Assembly (NCBI GenBank): GCA_028279155.1
Contig: JANQST010000030.1
Coordinates: forward strand, 1-5,306
Source: Cyclobacteriaceae bacterium
Lineage (GTDB): Bacteria > Bacteroidota > Bacteroidia > Cytophagales > Cyclobacteriaceae
DNA length: 5,306 nucleotides
Direction: 5' to 3'
A model generated the notes under the pieces. It saw only the letters and a program-made list of their open reading frames with translations. It was not told the origin of the DNA and did no database searches. Both the position numbers and the translations under genes were made by a program. Below are positions 1 to 5,306 of this stretch, piece by piece; position 1 is the first letter of the stretch; each line of letters starts with the position of its first letter.

Positions 1-517
1 CAATATCCTCTACTTCGATCCGGTTGAAATCGTAGATCTGACATCTTGAAAGGATGGTAGGGATGACTTTGTGTTTTTCTGTGGTGGCCAGAATGAAAAT
101 GGCATAATCTGGGGGTTCTTCCAGAGTTTTCAAAAAAGCATTGAACGCCTGGTTGGACAGCATGTGAACCTCATCAATAATGTAGACCTTGTATTTTCCC
201 TGCTGCGGAGGGTAACGAACCTGGTCAATCAGGTTTCGAATGTCTTCTACAGAGTTATTGGAGGCAGCATCCAATTCGAAAATGTTGAAGTTGGATGTTC
301 CCTCTGGTCCTTCATTTTCAAACCCATTGATGGTTTTAGCAAGGATCCGTGCGCAGGTCGTTTTACCTACTCCTCGTGGACCACAAAATAGCAAGGCCTG
401 ACCCAGGTGGTTGGATTTGATAGCGTTTTCAAGTGTGGTTGTAATATGCGATTGCCCGACTACTTCTTCAAATCCAAGCGGGCGGTACTTTCGGGCCGAT
501 ACTACAAAATTCTCCAT
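1..517 (-). CDS. dnaX: DNA polymerase III subunit gamma/tau, N-terminal part (runs off left edge)
   Basis: This is the clamp-loader ATPase of the replicative DNA polymerase, which opens and loads the sliding clamp in the cytoplasm. I read 172 codons from the ATG at 517-515 with no stop before the window edge; family members have several hundred residues, so the C-terminal part is missing here. Visible motifs are the start MENFVVSARKYRP, VVGQ (19-22), Walker A GPRGVGKT (46-53), the ELDAASNNSVEDIR segment (81-94), Walker B IIDEVH (113-118), FLKTLEEPP (128-136), sensor-1 ATTE (144-147) and the arginine-finger motif SRC (157-159). The four-cysteine zinc module usual between Walker A and ELDAASN is absent: residues 64-80 contain no cysteine. 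No Shine-Dalgarno precedes the start, as is common in Bacteroidota. It lies 51 bases downstream of the SiaC-like gene on the same strand with no terminator between them, so co-transcription is likely. Confidence 0.97.
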   Translation of the reverse strand, partial: MENFVVSARKYRPLGFEEVVGQSHITTTLENAIKSNHLGQALLFCGPRGVGKTTCARILAKTINGFENEGPEGTSNFNIFELDAASNNSVEDIRNLIDQVRYPPQQGKYKVYIIDEVHMLSNQAFNAFLKTLEEPPDYAIFILATTEKHKVIPTILSRCQIYDFNRIEVEDI

Positions 518-568
518 TCAACGAGCAAGTTAATATGCTCTACTATTCTTCGGAAATTAAGATTGAAT

Positions 569-952
569 TTATGCTTCCTCGATCTCAATGAAATTGAACG
601 GAAGCTCGATTAGTTCCTGGAAATCTTCCCCGGTCTCCAGCATGTCGTCATCATCTTCTTCATAATGCCAATTAACCGTAAGCTGTTTTCCTCCGTGCCC
701 CAGGTTTTTGATTTCTTTGAGTATCATGAAAATGCATCGTGCGGAACTTGTGTTGAAGTATTCCAATGAAAAGTCAACTTTGATTTCCTGAAGCGGTGTT
801 CTTCCCATTTCACGAATTGCCTCATAGATGGGGTTGTAGAAGGTAAAGACATTTTCAGGATGAGATACGCCCTTCATCTCAATGTGCCCTTGCTCATAGT
901 TGATATGAACGAAAGGAGTGTTGTTTTTTGCTTCTCTGACGAAAGGACGCAT
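569..952 (-). CDS. SiaC-like regulatory phosphoprotein (DUF1987 family)
   Basis: This 127-residue protein belongs to the DUF1987/SiaC family. In Pseudomonas, SiaC is a small cytoplasmic switch protein. It is phosphorylated on Thr68 by the kinase SiaB, dephosphorylated by the PP2C phosphatase SiaA, and in the unphosphorylated form activates the diguanylate cyclase SiaD. Family signatures seen here are NNTPFVHINYEQGHIEMKG near the N-terminus, PENVFTFYNPI (32-42), FNTSSA (66-71), NWHYEEDDDDMLETGEDF (94-111) and LPFNFIEI (117-124). I chose the ATG at 952 over an upstream in-frame TTG at 1012 because family similarity begins here, and because this start puts the conserved threonine of NTSS at residue 68, the known phosphosite number. 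A near-match to the Bacteroidota -7 element, TAGTTTCG, lies at 986-979, about 26 bases upstream. No SiaA or SiaB homologue is in the window. The partner, and any link to cyclic-di-GMP in this organism, are unknown. Confidence 0.9.
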   Translation of the reverse strand: MRPFVREAKNNTPFVHINYEQGHIEMKGVSHPENVFTFYNPIYEAIREMGRTPLQEIKVDFSLEYFNTSSARCIFMILKEIKNLGHGGKQLTVNWHYEEDDDDMLETGEDFQELIELPFNFIEIEEA

Positions 953-1202
953 GAGTAGTTGGCTGTAAAATGGGATTTCGAAACTATGAAAAAAAAGAAT
1001 ACGCGAGTTCAATTAATCGACGAGTGGCTATTTCTTTAAGTCTAATCGAAATAGATCAGCTCTTGTGCGTGGAGCCAGACCACTTTTAGCTCATGTGCTA
1101 TTGACTGGAAAAGTGCTTAAAAAATGGCTTTTGGATGTATATTAAAATTACTTGGTATTTTGAGCTTCTAAATTAGACTGCTATAGAATACTCAACCAAT
1201 TC
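953..1202. promoter_or_regulatory. Divergent intergenic region between siaC-like and AraC-type genes
   Basis: These 250 bases separate two divergent genes and must hold both promoters. On the minus strand, TAGTTTCG (986-979) differs by one base from TAnnTTTG, with a TTG 23 bases further upstream (1012-1010). On the plus strand the best I see is TATTTTG at 1156-1162, one base shorter than consensus. Two inverted repeats occur: AGTCTAAT (1039-1046) with ATTAGACT (1172-1179), and CACTTTT (1081-1087) with AAAAGTG (1109-1115). Either could be an operator, but both are short enough to arise by chance. I see no coding region or RNA gene here. Confidence 0.4.
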
Positions 1203-2267
1203 ATGTCCGTAGTTCTCATAGACATTAGTATCCTACTTAATATCCTTGGATTTGGACAAGGCATTTTTTTGTCCATTTCACTATTAAGAACACGTAAGGA
1301 AAGACCAGAGAACACCTACCTTATTTACTTTATTCTTTCGATATCAATAATCATCCTGAATTCAATATTTCGACTCAGCTATTACATGGAAGCACTGGCA
1401 TTGTTTGAGCGAATATCCAATTCATTCCTTTTGGTTATCGCGCCATCCATTTTTTTGTTTGTCAAAATGAAATTTGCACAGACGAAAGTCCAATCGATCG
1501 TCTTACATTATGTACCATTCCTGTTGTATTTCATATTTGTAATGCTAAACCTGGCTGGCTTTCGAGTTCAAGCATCGTTGTTCGAGCTTGTTAGCAATGT
1601 AGCCTATCTCACTTTCAATATTCAGTTTCTAATTTATTTCACACTTTCATTATTAGTTATCAATCAGGCAAGCCCACTCTCTAAACCTTTGAAATGGATT
1701 AGGGTGGCTATTTGGTTGATTATTTTTCCCTGGATCTTGCAGATAGGTTTTGTATTTGCAGAAGAATTATTCGAAATCATGATACCTGATTTTTTTACGC
1801 TGAATTTGGCTTTGATTTTTGGTGTTTGCGCTTTCTTTCTTAGCTACGTCCATAGTTCTGAGCGGGCAGGTTTTTCAAGAAAAGAGAAGTACGAAGATTC
1901 GAAATTGAGTTCATCCGAGTTGGATAGGAATTTGGAAATCATTAAATCGATTGTTGAAGAAGAGCAGCTTTATTTGGATATACATATGTCTCTCAATATG
2001 CTAGCGGAAAAAACCAAGCTATCACCAAGAGATATCTCACTTACCATCAATCAGGGGTTGCAGCAGAACTTTGTCGATTTTACCAATAGCTATCGCATTG
2101 AAGCCTTTAAGAAATTGATAGCAAGTGAATCTTCGAAAAATTATACCATGGCTGCCATAGCGGAGAGTTGTGGTTTTCAATCGAGCTCTGCATTCTACGC
2201 TGCATTCAAGAAGCAGACCGGGATAACTCCCAAACAATTCAAAGACAATCTTGAATCTCCGATTTAA
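1203..2267 (+). CDS. Membrane-anchored AraC-family transcriptional regulator
   Basis: This 354-residue protein has two parts. The first ~217 residues are strongly hydrophobic, with about seven predicted membrane helices (roughly 6-28, 38-56, 68-88, 101-120, 132-153, 166-186 and 197-216). A charged linker (about 218-245) leads to a C-terminal AraC/HTH_18 DNA-binding domain. The first helix-turn-helix is around 264-284 (LNMLAEKTKLSPRDISLTIN) and the second around 315-346, ending in the family signature SSAFYAAFKKQTGITPKQFK. Bacteroidota carry many such membrane-bound AraC regulators; the membrane part is thought to sense or anchor, but its ligand is not known here. The ATG at 1203 begins right at the first hydrophobic segment and is the natural start. 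The gene is divergent from the SiaC-like gene and lies 98 bases upstream of a lipoprotein gene on the same strand, which is a plausible target. Its target promoters cannot be read from the sequence. Confidence 0.93.
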   Translation: MSVVLIDISILLNILGFGQGIFLSISLLRTRKERPENTYLIYFILSISIIILNSIFRLSYYMEALALFERISNSFLLVIAPSIFLFVKMKFAQTKVQSIVLHYVPFLLYFIFVMLNLAGFRVQASLFELVSNVAYLTFNIQFLIYFTLSLLVINQASPLSKPLKWIRVAIWLIIFPWILQIGFVFAEELFEIMIPDFFTLNLALIFGVCAFFLSYVHSSERAGFSRKEKYEDSKLSSSELDRNLEIIKSIVEEEQLYLDIHMSLNMLAEKTKLSPRDISLTINQGLQQNFVDFTNSYRIEAFKKLIASESSKNYTMAAIAESCGFQSSSAFYAAFKKQTGITPKQFKDNLESPI

Positions 2268-2268
2268 A

Positions 2269-2290
2269 GTTTCTCCTGAAACATGTTTTA
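2269..2290 (+). terminator. Weak terminator-like hairpin after the AraC-type gene
   Basis: GTTTC (2269-2273) and GAAAC (2278-2282) form a five-pair hairpin with a four-base loop, starting two bases after the stop codon. It is followed by ATGTTTTA rather than a clean T run. The stem is short, so this is a weak candidate only. If it works, it would separate transcription of the regulator from the downstream lipoprotein gene, which has its own promoter candidate. Confidence 0.25.
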
Positions 2291-2337
2291 GGACATAAGA
2301 GCTGCCATTTGCAGGCACTTTCTGCTAGACCCATCCG

Positions 2338-2345
2338 TACGTTTG
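2338..2345 (+). promoter_or_regulatory. Bacteroidota -7 promoter element for the lipoprotein gene
   Basis: TACGTTTG is a perfect match to the Bacteroidota -7 consensus TAnnTTTG and lies 20 bases before the ATG at 2366, giving a short leader. A TTTG at 2308-2311 could be the -33 element, but the spacing of 26 bases is longer than the usual 19 or so. The site also argues against translation starting at the in-frame TTG at 2309, which would lie upstream of the transcript start. Confidence 0.45.
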
Positions 2346-2365
2346 CAGTAAACAAAATCGGAAAA

Positions 2366-2905
2366 ATGATGAACAAATTGAAAATGAATCTTAGGACTAT
2401 TTTACTACTATTGGCACCTGCTATTTCATCTTGCAGCGAAGATGAAGTTGGTCAAGACGTCAATGTGATTTTGACTACACTTTCAGGCGCTGAAATAAGT
2501 ATGGATGGAGTTTGGTTGTCGGGATGTGTTGCAGCCAACAATGGAATGATTCTAAGTGAGTCCCTAACTTTTTCAGATGAAAATCTTCAAATCGATATCC
2601 AGGGGTTTGATAATAGTGATTGCAACGGAACAGCTGTTTTTAACGAAACGATAATTATCTCGTTCAATTCGCCTGGTACTACAAGGATACTTTTTGAGGA
2701 TGAAGAAGTGACCGTAAATCAGATTGATGGAACGGCTACTTATGCAGACGGAAGGGTAGAGAATTTCAAACAGGTATTCCTTGTGAACGATACCGATGGT
2801 AATACATTTATGTATCATGCGAAGTTTGAAAACGATGGTGGTAGTGTAGATGCAAATGGTTATCCTGTTGAAATAATACCAATCGCGTTAACGAAAGCCA
2901 ATTGA
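2366..2905 (+). CDS. Small secreted lipoprotein of unknown function
   Basis: This 179-residue protein starts with a lipoprotein signal peptide: basic residues (MMNKLKMNLR), a hydrophobic core (TILLLLAPA) and lipobox AISSC, with Cys23 as the lipidated residue. The residues after it, SEDE, resemble the acidic lipoprotein export signal that sends Bacteroidota lipoproteins to the cell surface, so surface display is a reasonable inference. The mature part alternates short hydrophobic strands with turns and looks all-beta. It carries GVWLSGC (48-54) and a second cysteine in NSDCNG (83-88). Cys54 and Cys86 could form a disulfide; GxWxxxC, then LTFSD, then DxxC is a pattern I associate with small lipocalin-like hypothetical proteins. 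I do not recognise a specific family, ligand or enzyme activity. The ATG at 2366 was chosen because it opens a proper signal peptide and follows a promoter element; a second ATG follows directly at 2369. The AraC-type gene upstream may regulate it. Confidence 0.85.
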   Translation: MMNKLKMNLRTILLLLAPAISSCSEDEVGQDVNVILTTLSGAEISMDGVWLSGCVAANNGMILSESLTFSDENLQIDIQGFDNSDCNGTAVFNETIIISFNSPGTTRILFEDEEVTVNQIDGTATYADGRVENFKQVFLVNDTDGNTFMYHAKFENDGGSVDANGYPVEIIPIALTKAN

Positions 2906-2936
2906 TATTTCGATGAACATTAGGGGCAAAATGAAA

Positions 2937-2944
2937 TATCTTTG
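2937..2944 (+). promoter_or_regulatory. Bacteroidota -7 promoter element for ssrA
   Basis: TATCTTTG matches TAnnTTTG perfectly and lies 26 bases before the mature tmRNA 5' end. Transcription would start near 2951, leaving a leader of about 20 bases to be removed by RNase P, as expected for tmRNA. I see no TTG at the ideal -33 distance. A second partial match, GTTCTTTG, ends at 2963. Confidence 0.5.
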
Positions 2945-2970
2945 TCTTAGCATTTGTTCTTTGAATATAT

Positions 2971-3366
2971 GGGGTCGACCGGAATTGACAGGAAGTGTAG
3001 ATTATACGCTTGCATGCCGGGTGTTGAATGAGCACACGTAATCAATTCATTCAAAATTGTAATTGGCGAGTCTAACTACGCTATGGCAGCCTAATTTCGA
3101 ATAAAGTAGAAATTATTTAGGGTTGAGCCACATCGGTTCCCCCTGCCACATCCCACCAGTCTCTGTTCCCTAGGACTGGAAATTGGGGTGTCGAACTAGG
3201 GAATAGTCAGAGGTATTGTCGTGGGCCTCCGATGAAATTAAGCGACTGGCATTATAAGTGGGTAGTTTTTCGCCAGCTTGTAGTGTAAGATTAAGAAGAA
3301 AAACTAAGCATGTAGACGGCTTATAGTTTCCTTAGCTGGACGAGGGTTCGAATCCCTCCGACTCCA
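2971..3366 (+). ncRNA. ssrA: Transfer-messenger RNA (tmRNA)
   Basis: tmRNA rescues ribosomes stalled on broken mRNAs: charged with alanine and bound by SmpB, it enters the A site and directs addition of a degradation tag. The 5' end GGGGTCGACCGGAATTGACA is the typical tmRNA start. The acceptor strands GGGGTCG (2971-2977) and CGACTCC (3359-3365) pair with one G-U, followed by discriminator A3366. CCA is not encoded. The T arm is GAGGG-TTCGAAT-CCCTC (3342-3358). The tag frame at 3065-3094 reads GESNYAMAA and stop. The stretch between the tag and the T arm is where the family's pseudoknots lie. The length of 396 bases is normal for a one-piece tmRNA. The 3' end doubles as a probable integration site (see the repeats). 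Confidence 0.97.
3065..3094 (+). other. tmRNA tag-peptide reading frame
   Basis: The internal message of the tmRNA reads GGC GAG TCT AAC TAC GCT ATG GCA GCC TAA, encoding GESNYAMAA. With the alanine from the tmRNA itself the added tag is AGESNYAMAA. The C-terminal Ala-Ala is the usual protease recognition end. The form fits Bacteroidota tags such as GENNYALAA. Confidence 0.93.
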
Positions 3367-3369
3367 CAA
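3351..3369 (+). repeat. Direct repeat copy 1: ssrA 3' end, candidate attachment site
   Basis: These 19 bases (AATCCCTCCGACTCCACAA) span the 3' side of the T arm, the acceptor strand and the three bases after the discriminator. They recur exactly at 3414-3432. The 3' end of ssrA is a classic target of tyrosine recombinases, which regenerate the gene end on insertion. This copy is the functional gene end. The assignment as an att site is an inference from position and identity. Confidence 0.75.
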
Positions 3370-3403
3370 AAACCCTCTTTTCAGCACGGAGAGAGGGTTT
3401 TTT
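3368..3403 (+). terminator. ssrA: Rho-independent terminator of ssrA
   Basis: AAAAACCCTCT (3368-3378) pairs with AGAGGGTTTTT (3392-3402) around a 13-base loop, giving a GC-containing core and a T run ending at 3403. It begins two bases after the mature RNA end. It lies inside the 63-base unit bounded by the two direct repeats, so it may have arrived with an inserted element. Confidence 0.85.
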
Positions 3404-3413
3404 CATGCCGTGA

Positions 3414-3432
3414 AATCCCTCCGACTCCACAA
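3414..3432 (+). repeat. Direct repeat copy 2: duplicated ssrA 3' end
   Basis: This is an exact 19-base copy of 3351-3369, offset by 63 bases. It is not part of a second tmRNA: the bases before it do not form a T arm. It is followed by its own terminator hairpin, just as copy 1 is. This fits a leftover attachment site from an element inserted at ssrA, or the junction between two tandem elements. No integrase is in the window. Confidence 0.75.
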
Positions 3433-3433
3433 T

Positions 3434-3468
3434 AAATGCTCTTTTCTTGAATAAGAAAGAGCATTTTT
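3434..3468 (+). terminator. Second rho-independent terminator after the repeat
   Basis: ATGCTCTTTTCTT (3436-3448) pairs with AAGAAAGAGCAT (3453-3464) with one bulged T and a GAAT loop, followed by TTTTT. It stands two bases after repeat copy 2, in the place the first terminator takes after copy 1. It may be the original ssrA terminator displaced by insertion, or the terminator of another element. Confidence 0.75.
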
Positions 3469-3578
3469 CTGTCAAAGAATCAACTTGGGACAAACATTCT
3501 CTAGAATTCCACACAGGTCAACCCGTTTTACAAAAAATTAATTATTTTAACAAAAGTAATGAACCACCAACCTGACCT

Positions 3579-5306
3579 ATGCCAAATGGAGATGCGAAGG
3601 ACAACCTCTGGAAGAAGCTTGCAGAGTACGGTCCTAAGATCAATACAATTTATTTAGAGCTTCACAACTACAAATACTTTCATACCTCTTCCAACATCCG
3701 TCGCAAGGATCGTCGGATTCTTGGAAGGTACGAGGTTCGTTACCGACTCTTACAACTCTTCAAAAATGGTACTACCAAATCAGGAACATACCTGATTACT
3801 GGAAGTCGGGGAATGGGCAAAACAAGCCTTGTGAATGATGTACTCCGGGTGTGGAGAGACAAGAAAGAGTTTGAGTGGCGCAATGTTGGGGTTGTTTTTG
3901 CACTTTCTGTACTTTTTTCAACACTGTATGTCACACTTTCATCTTTGACTGGCTGGATGCCGTTCATTGGTTCTATTGTGTTTTTGCTTATTGGAGCTGA
4001 AAGTATCCCAGTCATCAAATCCAATTGGGCAAAGTTTGCTTCTAGTACTTTGTTTTTTCAGCAGGAGGAACCCTTACCAAGGGTGAAGACATTGACCACC
4101 CTTCTGGTTTGCCTGATTATTGTCTTACTATCTTTCGTTTGGGACTACCACTGGGTGGTTATCTATGGATTTCCAATCTACTATTTCCTTTTTGGATGCT
4201 ATTACCTCATTTGGAGAAAAGAGGGGTCGGGAACTGACTTGTCTGTCATTGGACGGGTGAGGAAGAGGTTAAGAATGGTGGCTGGGAAGATTTGGGAGCA
4301 GGGGTTCAGACCCGCTAAGAAAGACATTCTTGTTGTGAATCTCGACGTTGGTCAGGACGATATTGACGATGTGAGGATTCTGAGACAGATTGTCTCCCGG
4401 GTAGGGGAACGATGTAAACGTGTAAAAAATGAAGTGCATTTTATCCGAAACACCTTTGTCAGAGCCATTGCTTTTTCTGTGACTTTGCTGATTACTACTC
4501 TTGTTTATGATATTGATATAATAACCAAAATCGGACATTCCAAAGTCTGGACCAGCTACTTTCCTTCGCAAAACTTCGGACTGAAACTTGTTAATGATGT
4601 GGATGAACTTTCTGTGTCAAAAATAGAGCTGATTGAGAAAGAAAAAGAAGGGAATTCTGAAACGATCAAACATAAGAAGTCCAGTAAGACTAAGCTGAAC
4701 GAGACGGACGCAATCATCAAAACGGAGCTCACAAAGGATAAGCCTGAACCTACGGAAAGTATTGGATGGTTGCTAAATAACTTTAATAATATCATCAAGT
4801 CAGGAACTAGAATTGTTGATGGTGTGATCATTAAGACTACTTCTGCACTATACAAAAACTTTTTTAGAGGATCCGGAAACCAAACGTATCGCAAGCCTTA
4901 CTATTTGATGATTCTTCTTTTTGTGAGTTGCTACATGACAGCACGCACATTAATCCATTTCTTGCTAAGGAAATTTGCTTCCCCCTACTACATAGATGGG
5001 ATTAAGAGAAGTGCTGATCTCGAGACCAGAATGTATGCTGAGACTTCCGAAATGGCTGCCACTGGTATTCCCAGAAACCGTTTTTTTAACTGGAGCAGAC
5101 GTAGAATGGTAACATTACCAATTGCCAGCAAATACGAAATTCAGATGGAAGTTCAGAAAATTATTGAAGAGCTGGACTCTGGATGGGGATGGATCCCGTT
5201 TTTAAGAGTGGAAAGGCAGCTAGTCTTTGTTTTGGATGAATTGGACAAAATTGAGCCAGACAAATACTATCGAGATGTTAATGTGGAGGAGAATGTTGAA
5301 AAAAAT
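3579..5306 (+). CDS. KAP-like P-loop NTPase with membrane helices inside the ATPase domain (runs off right edge)
   Basis: I read 576 codons with no stop. The ATG at 3579 is the first in frame, with an in-frame TGA at 3573. Walker A is GSRGMGKTS (75-83) and Walker B is LVFVLDELDK (548-557, acidic pair D553/E554). The 460-residue gap between them holds about six predicted membrane helices: four close together (roughly 103-123, 128-146, 172-188, 191-212), a soluble stretch with a core-like strand DILVVNLDV (249-257), then helix five (293-311), a charged loop (312-440) and helix six (441-463). An even number of helices keeps both Walker motifs on the cytoplasmic side. Membrane helices between Walker A and B are the hallmark of KAP-family NTPases, several of which occur in phage-defence loci; the DELDK motif is close to their DDLDR. 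It could instead be a related STAND/AAA-type ATPase. The C-terminal part, and any effector domain, lie beyond the window. Its position just after the duplicated ssrA end suggests horizontal transfer. Confidence 0.8.
   Translation, partial: MPNGDAKDNLWKKLAEYGPKINTIYLELHNYKYFHTSSNIRRKDRRILGRYEVRYRLLQLFKNGTTKSGTYLITGSRGMGKTSLVNDVLRVWRDKKEFEWRNVGVVFALSVLFSTLYVTLSSLTGWMPFIGSIVFLLIGAESIPVIKSNWAKFASSTLFFQQEEPLPRVKTLTTLLVCLIIVLLSFVWDYHWVVIYGFPIYYFLFGCYYLIWRKEGSGTDLSVIGRVRKRLRMVAGKIWEQGFRPAKKDILVVNLDVGQDDIDDVRILRQIVSRVGERCKRVKNEVHFIRNTFVRAIAFSVTLLITTLVYDIDIITKIGHSKVWTSYFPSQNFGLKLVNDVDELSVSKIELIEKEKEGNSETIKHKKSSKTKLNETDAIIKTELTKDKPEPTESIGWLLNNFNNIIKSGTRIVDGVIIKTTSALYKNFFRGSGNQTYRKPYYLMILLFVSCYMTARTLIHFLLRKFASPYYIDGIKRSADLETRMYAETSEMAATGIPRNRFFNWSRRRMVTLPIASKYEIQMEVQKIIEELDSGWGWIPFLRVERQLVFVLDELDKIEPDKYYRDVNVEENVEKN

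Noticed and set aside
71..613. Two plus-strand open frames (71-391 and 407-613)
   Set aside because: They lie opposite the clearly recognisable dnaX and the end of the siaC-like gene, and their translations show no family features.
953..1012. N-terminal extension of the SiaC-like protein from a TTG at 1012
   Set aside because: Family similarity begins at the ATG at 952, that start places the phosphosite threonine at 68, and the promoter-like element lies inside the extension.
2309..2365. N-terminal extension of the lipoprotein from a TTG at 2309
   Set aside because: It would bury the signal peptide behind 19 extra residues and starts upstream of the TAnnTTTG element at 2338-2345.
2037..3035. 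Minus-strand frames opposite the AraC-type gene, the lipoprotein and the tmRNA start
   Set aside because: They are antisense to well-supported features and their sequences show no domain or codon pattern of a real gene.
3351..3432. CRISPR array or tandem-repeat reading of the two 19-base repeats
   Set aside because: There are only two copies, one is an integral part of tmRNA, and the interval holds a terminator rather than a spacer.
3332..3514. Minus-strand 60-residue frame across the ssrA 3' end, ending in VESEGFEPSSS
   Set aside because: It is antisense to the tmRNA T arm and acceptor and to the duplicated repeat. The ESEGFEPSSS ending is a familiar artefact of translating the reverse strand of tRNA-like 3' ends.
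3469..3578. Possible promoter for the NTPase gene (TATTTTAA at 3543-3550)
   Set aside because: It matches only six of eight TAnnTTTG positions in an AT-rich stretch with no TTG at the right distance. Nothing else is visible in these 110 bases.
3559..3657. Short plus-strand frame of 32 codons (MNHQPDLC...) overlapping the start of the NTPase gene
   Set aside because: It is in a different frame, has no recognisable features or ribosome site, and is covered by the much longer NTPase frame.
3740..4894. Three minus-strand frames opposite the NTPase gene
   Set aside because: They are shadows of the continuous plus-strand frame with its Walker motifs and membrane helices.

Overview
The window looks like a chromosomal segment of a Bacteroidota bacterium, probably from the Cytophagia/Flavobacteriia side. 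Four things point there. The tmRNA encodes the tag GESNYAMAA, close to the GExNYA(L/M)AA tags of this phylum. Three genes or RNAs have perfect or near matches to the Bacteroidota -7 promoter element TAnnTTTG. Shine-Dalgarno sites are absent before the starts. The DnaX sequence has Bacteroidota-type motifs. Genus and species cannot be read from the sequence.

Layout. Positions 1-952 are on the minus strand: a SiaC-like (DUF1987) regulatory phosphoprotein (952-569), followed 51 bases later by the 5' part of dnaX (517-1, running off the left edge). The two are probably co-transcribed. A divergent intergenic region (953-1202) leads to plus-strand genes: a membrane-anchored AraC-family regulator (1203-2267), then a small secreted lipoprotein (2366-2905) with its own promoter candidate, then the tmRNA gene ssrA (2971-3366) with a rho-independent terminator.

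The most notable structure is just past ssrA. The last 19 bases of the gene region (3351-3369) are repeated exactly at 3414-3432, and each copy is followed by its own terminator hairpin. This is what integration of a mobile element into the ssrA 3' end leaves behind. Next comes a long reading frame (3579 to the right edge, 576 codons and still open). It encodes a P-loop NTPase whose ATPase core is interrupted by about six predicted membrane helices between Walker A (GSRGMGKTS) and Walker B (VFVLDELDK). This is the architecture of KAP-type membrane NTPases, and it includes a charged loop of about 130 residues that is predicted to lie outside the cytoplasm.

Reading. The left two thirds are mostly ordinary core and regulatory genes. 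The right third is a candidate edge of an ssrA-inserted genomic island carrying a membrane NTPase, which may be defence-related. No integrase, partner gene or distal attachment site is visible, so the island and defence readings are inferences that need the sequence to the right.
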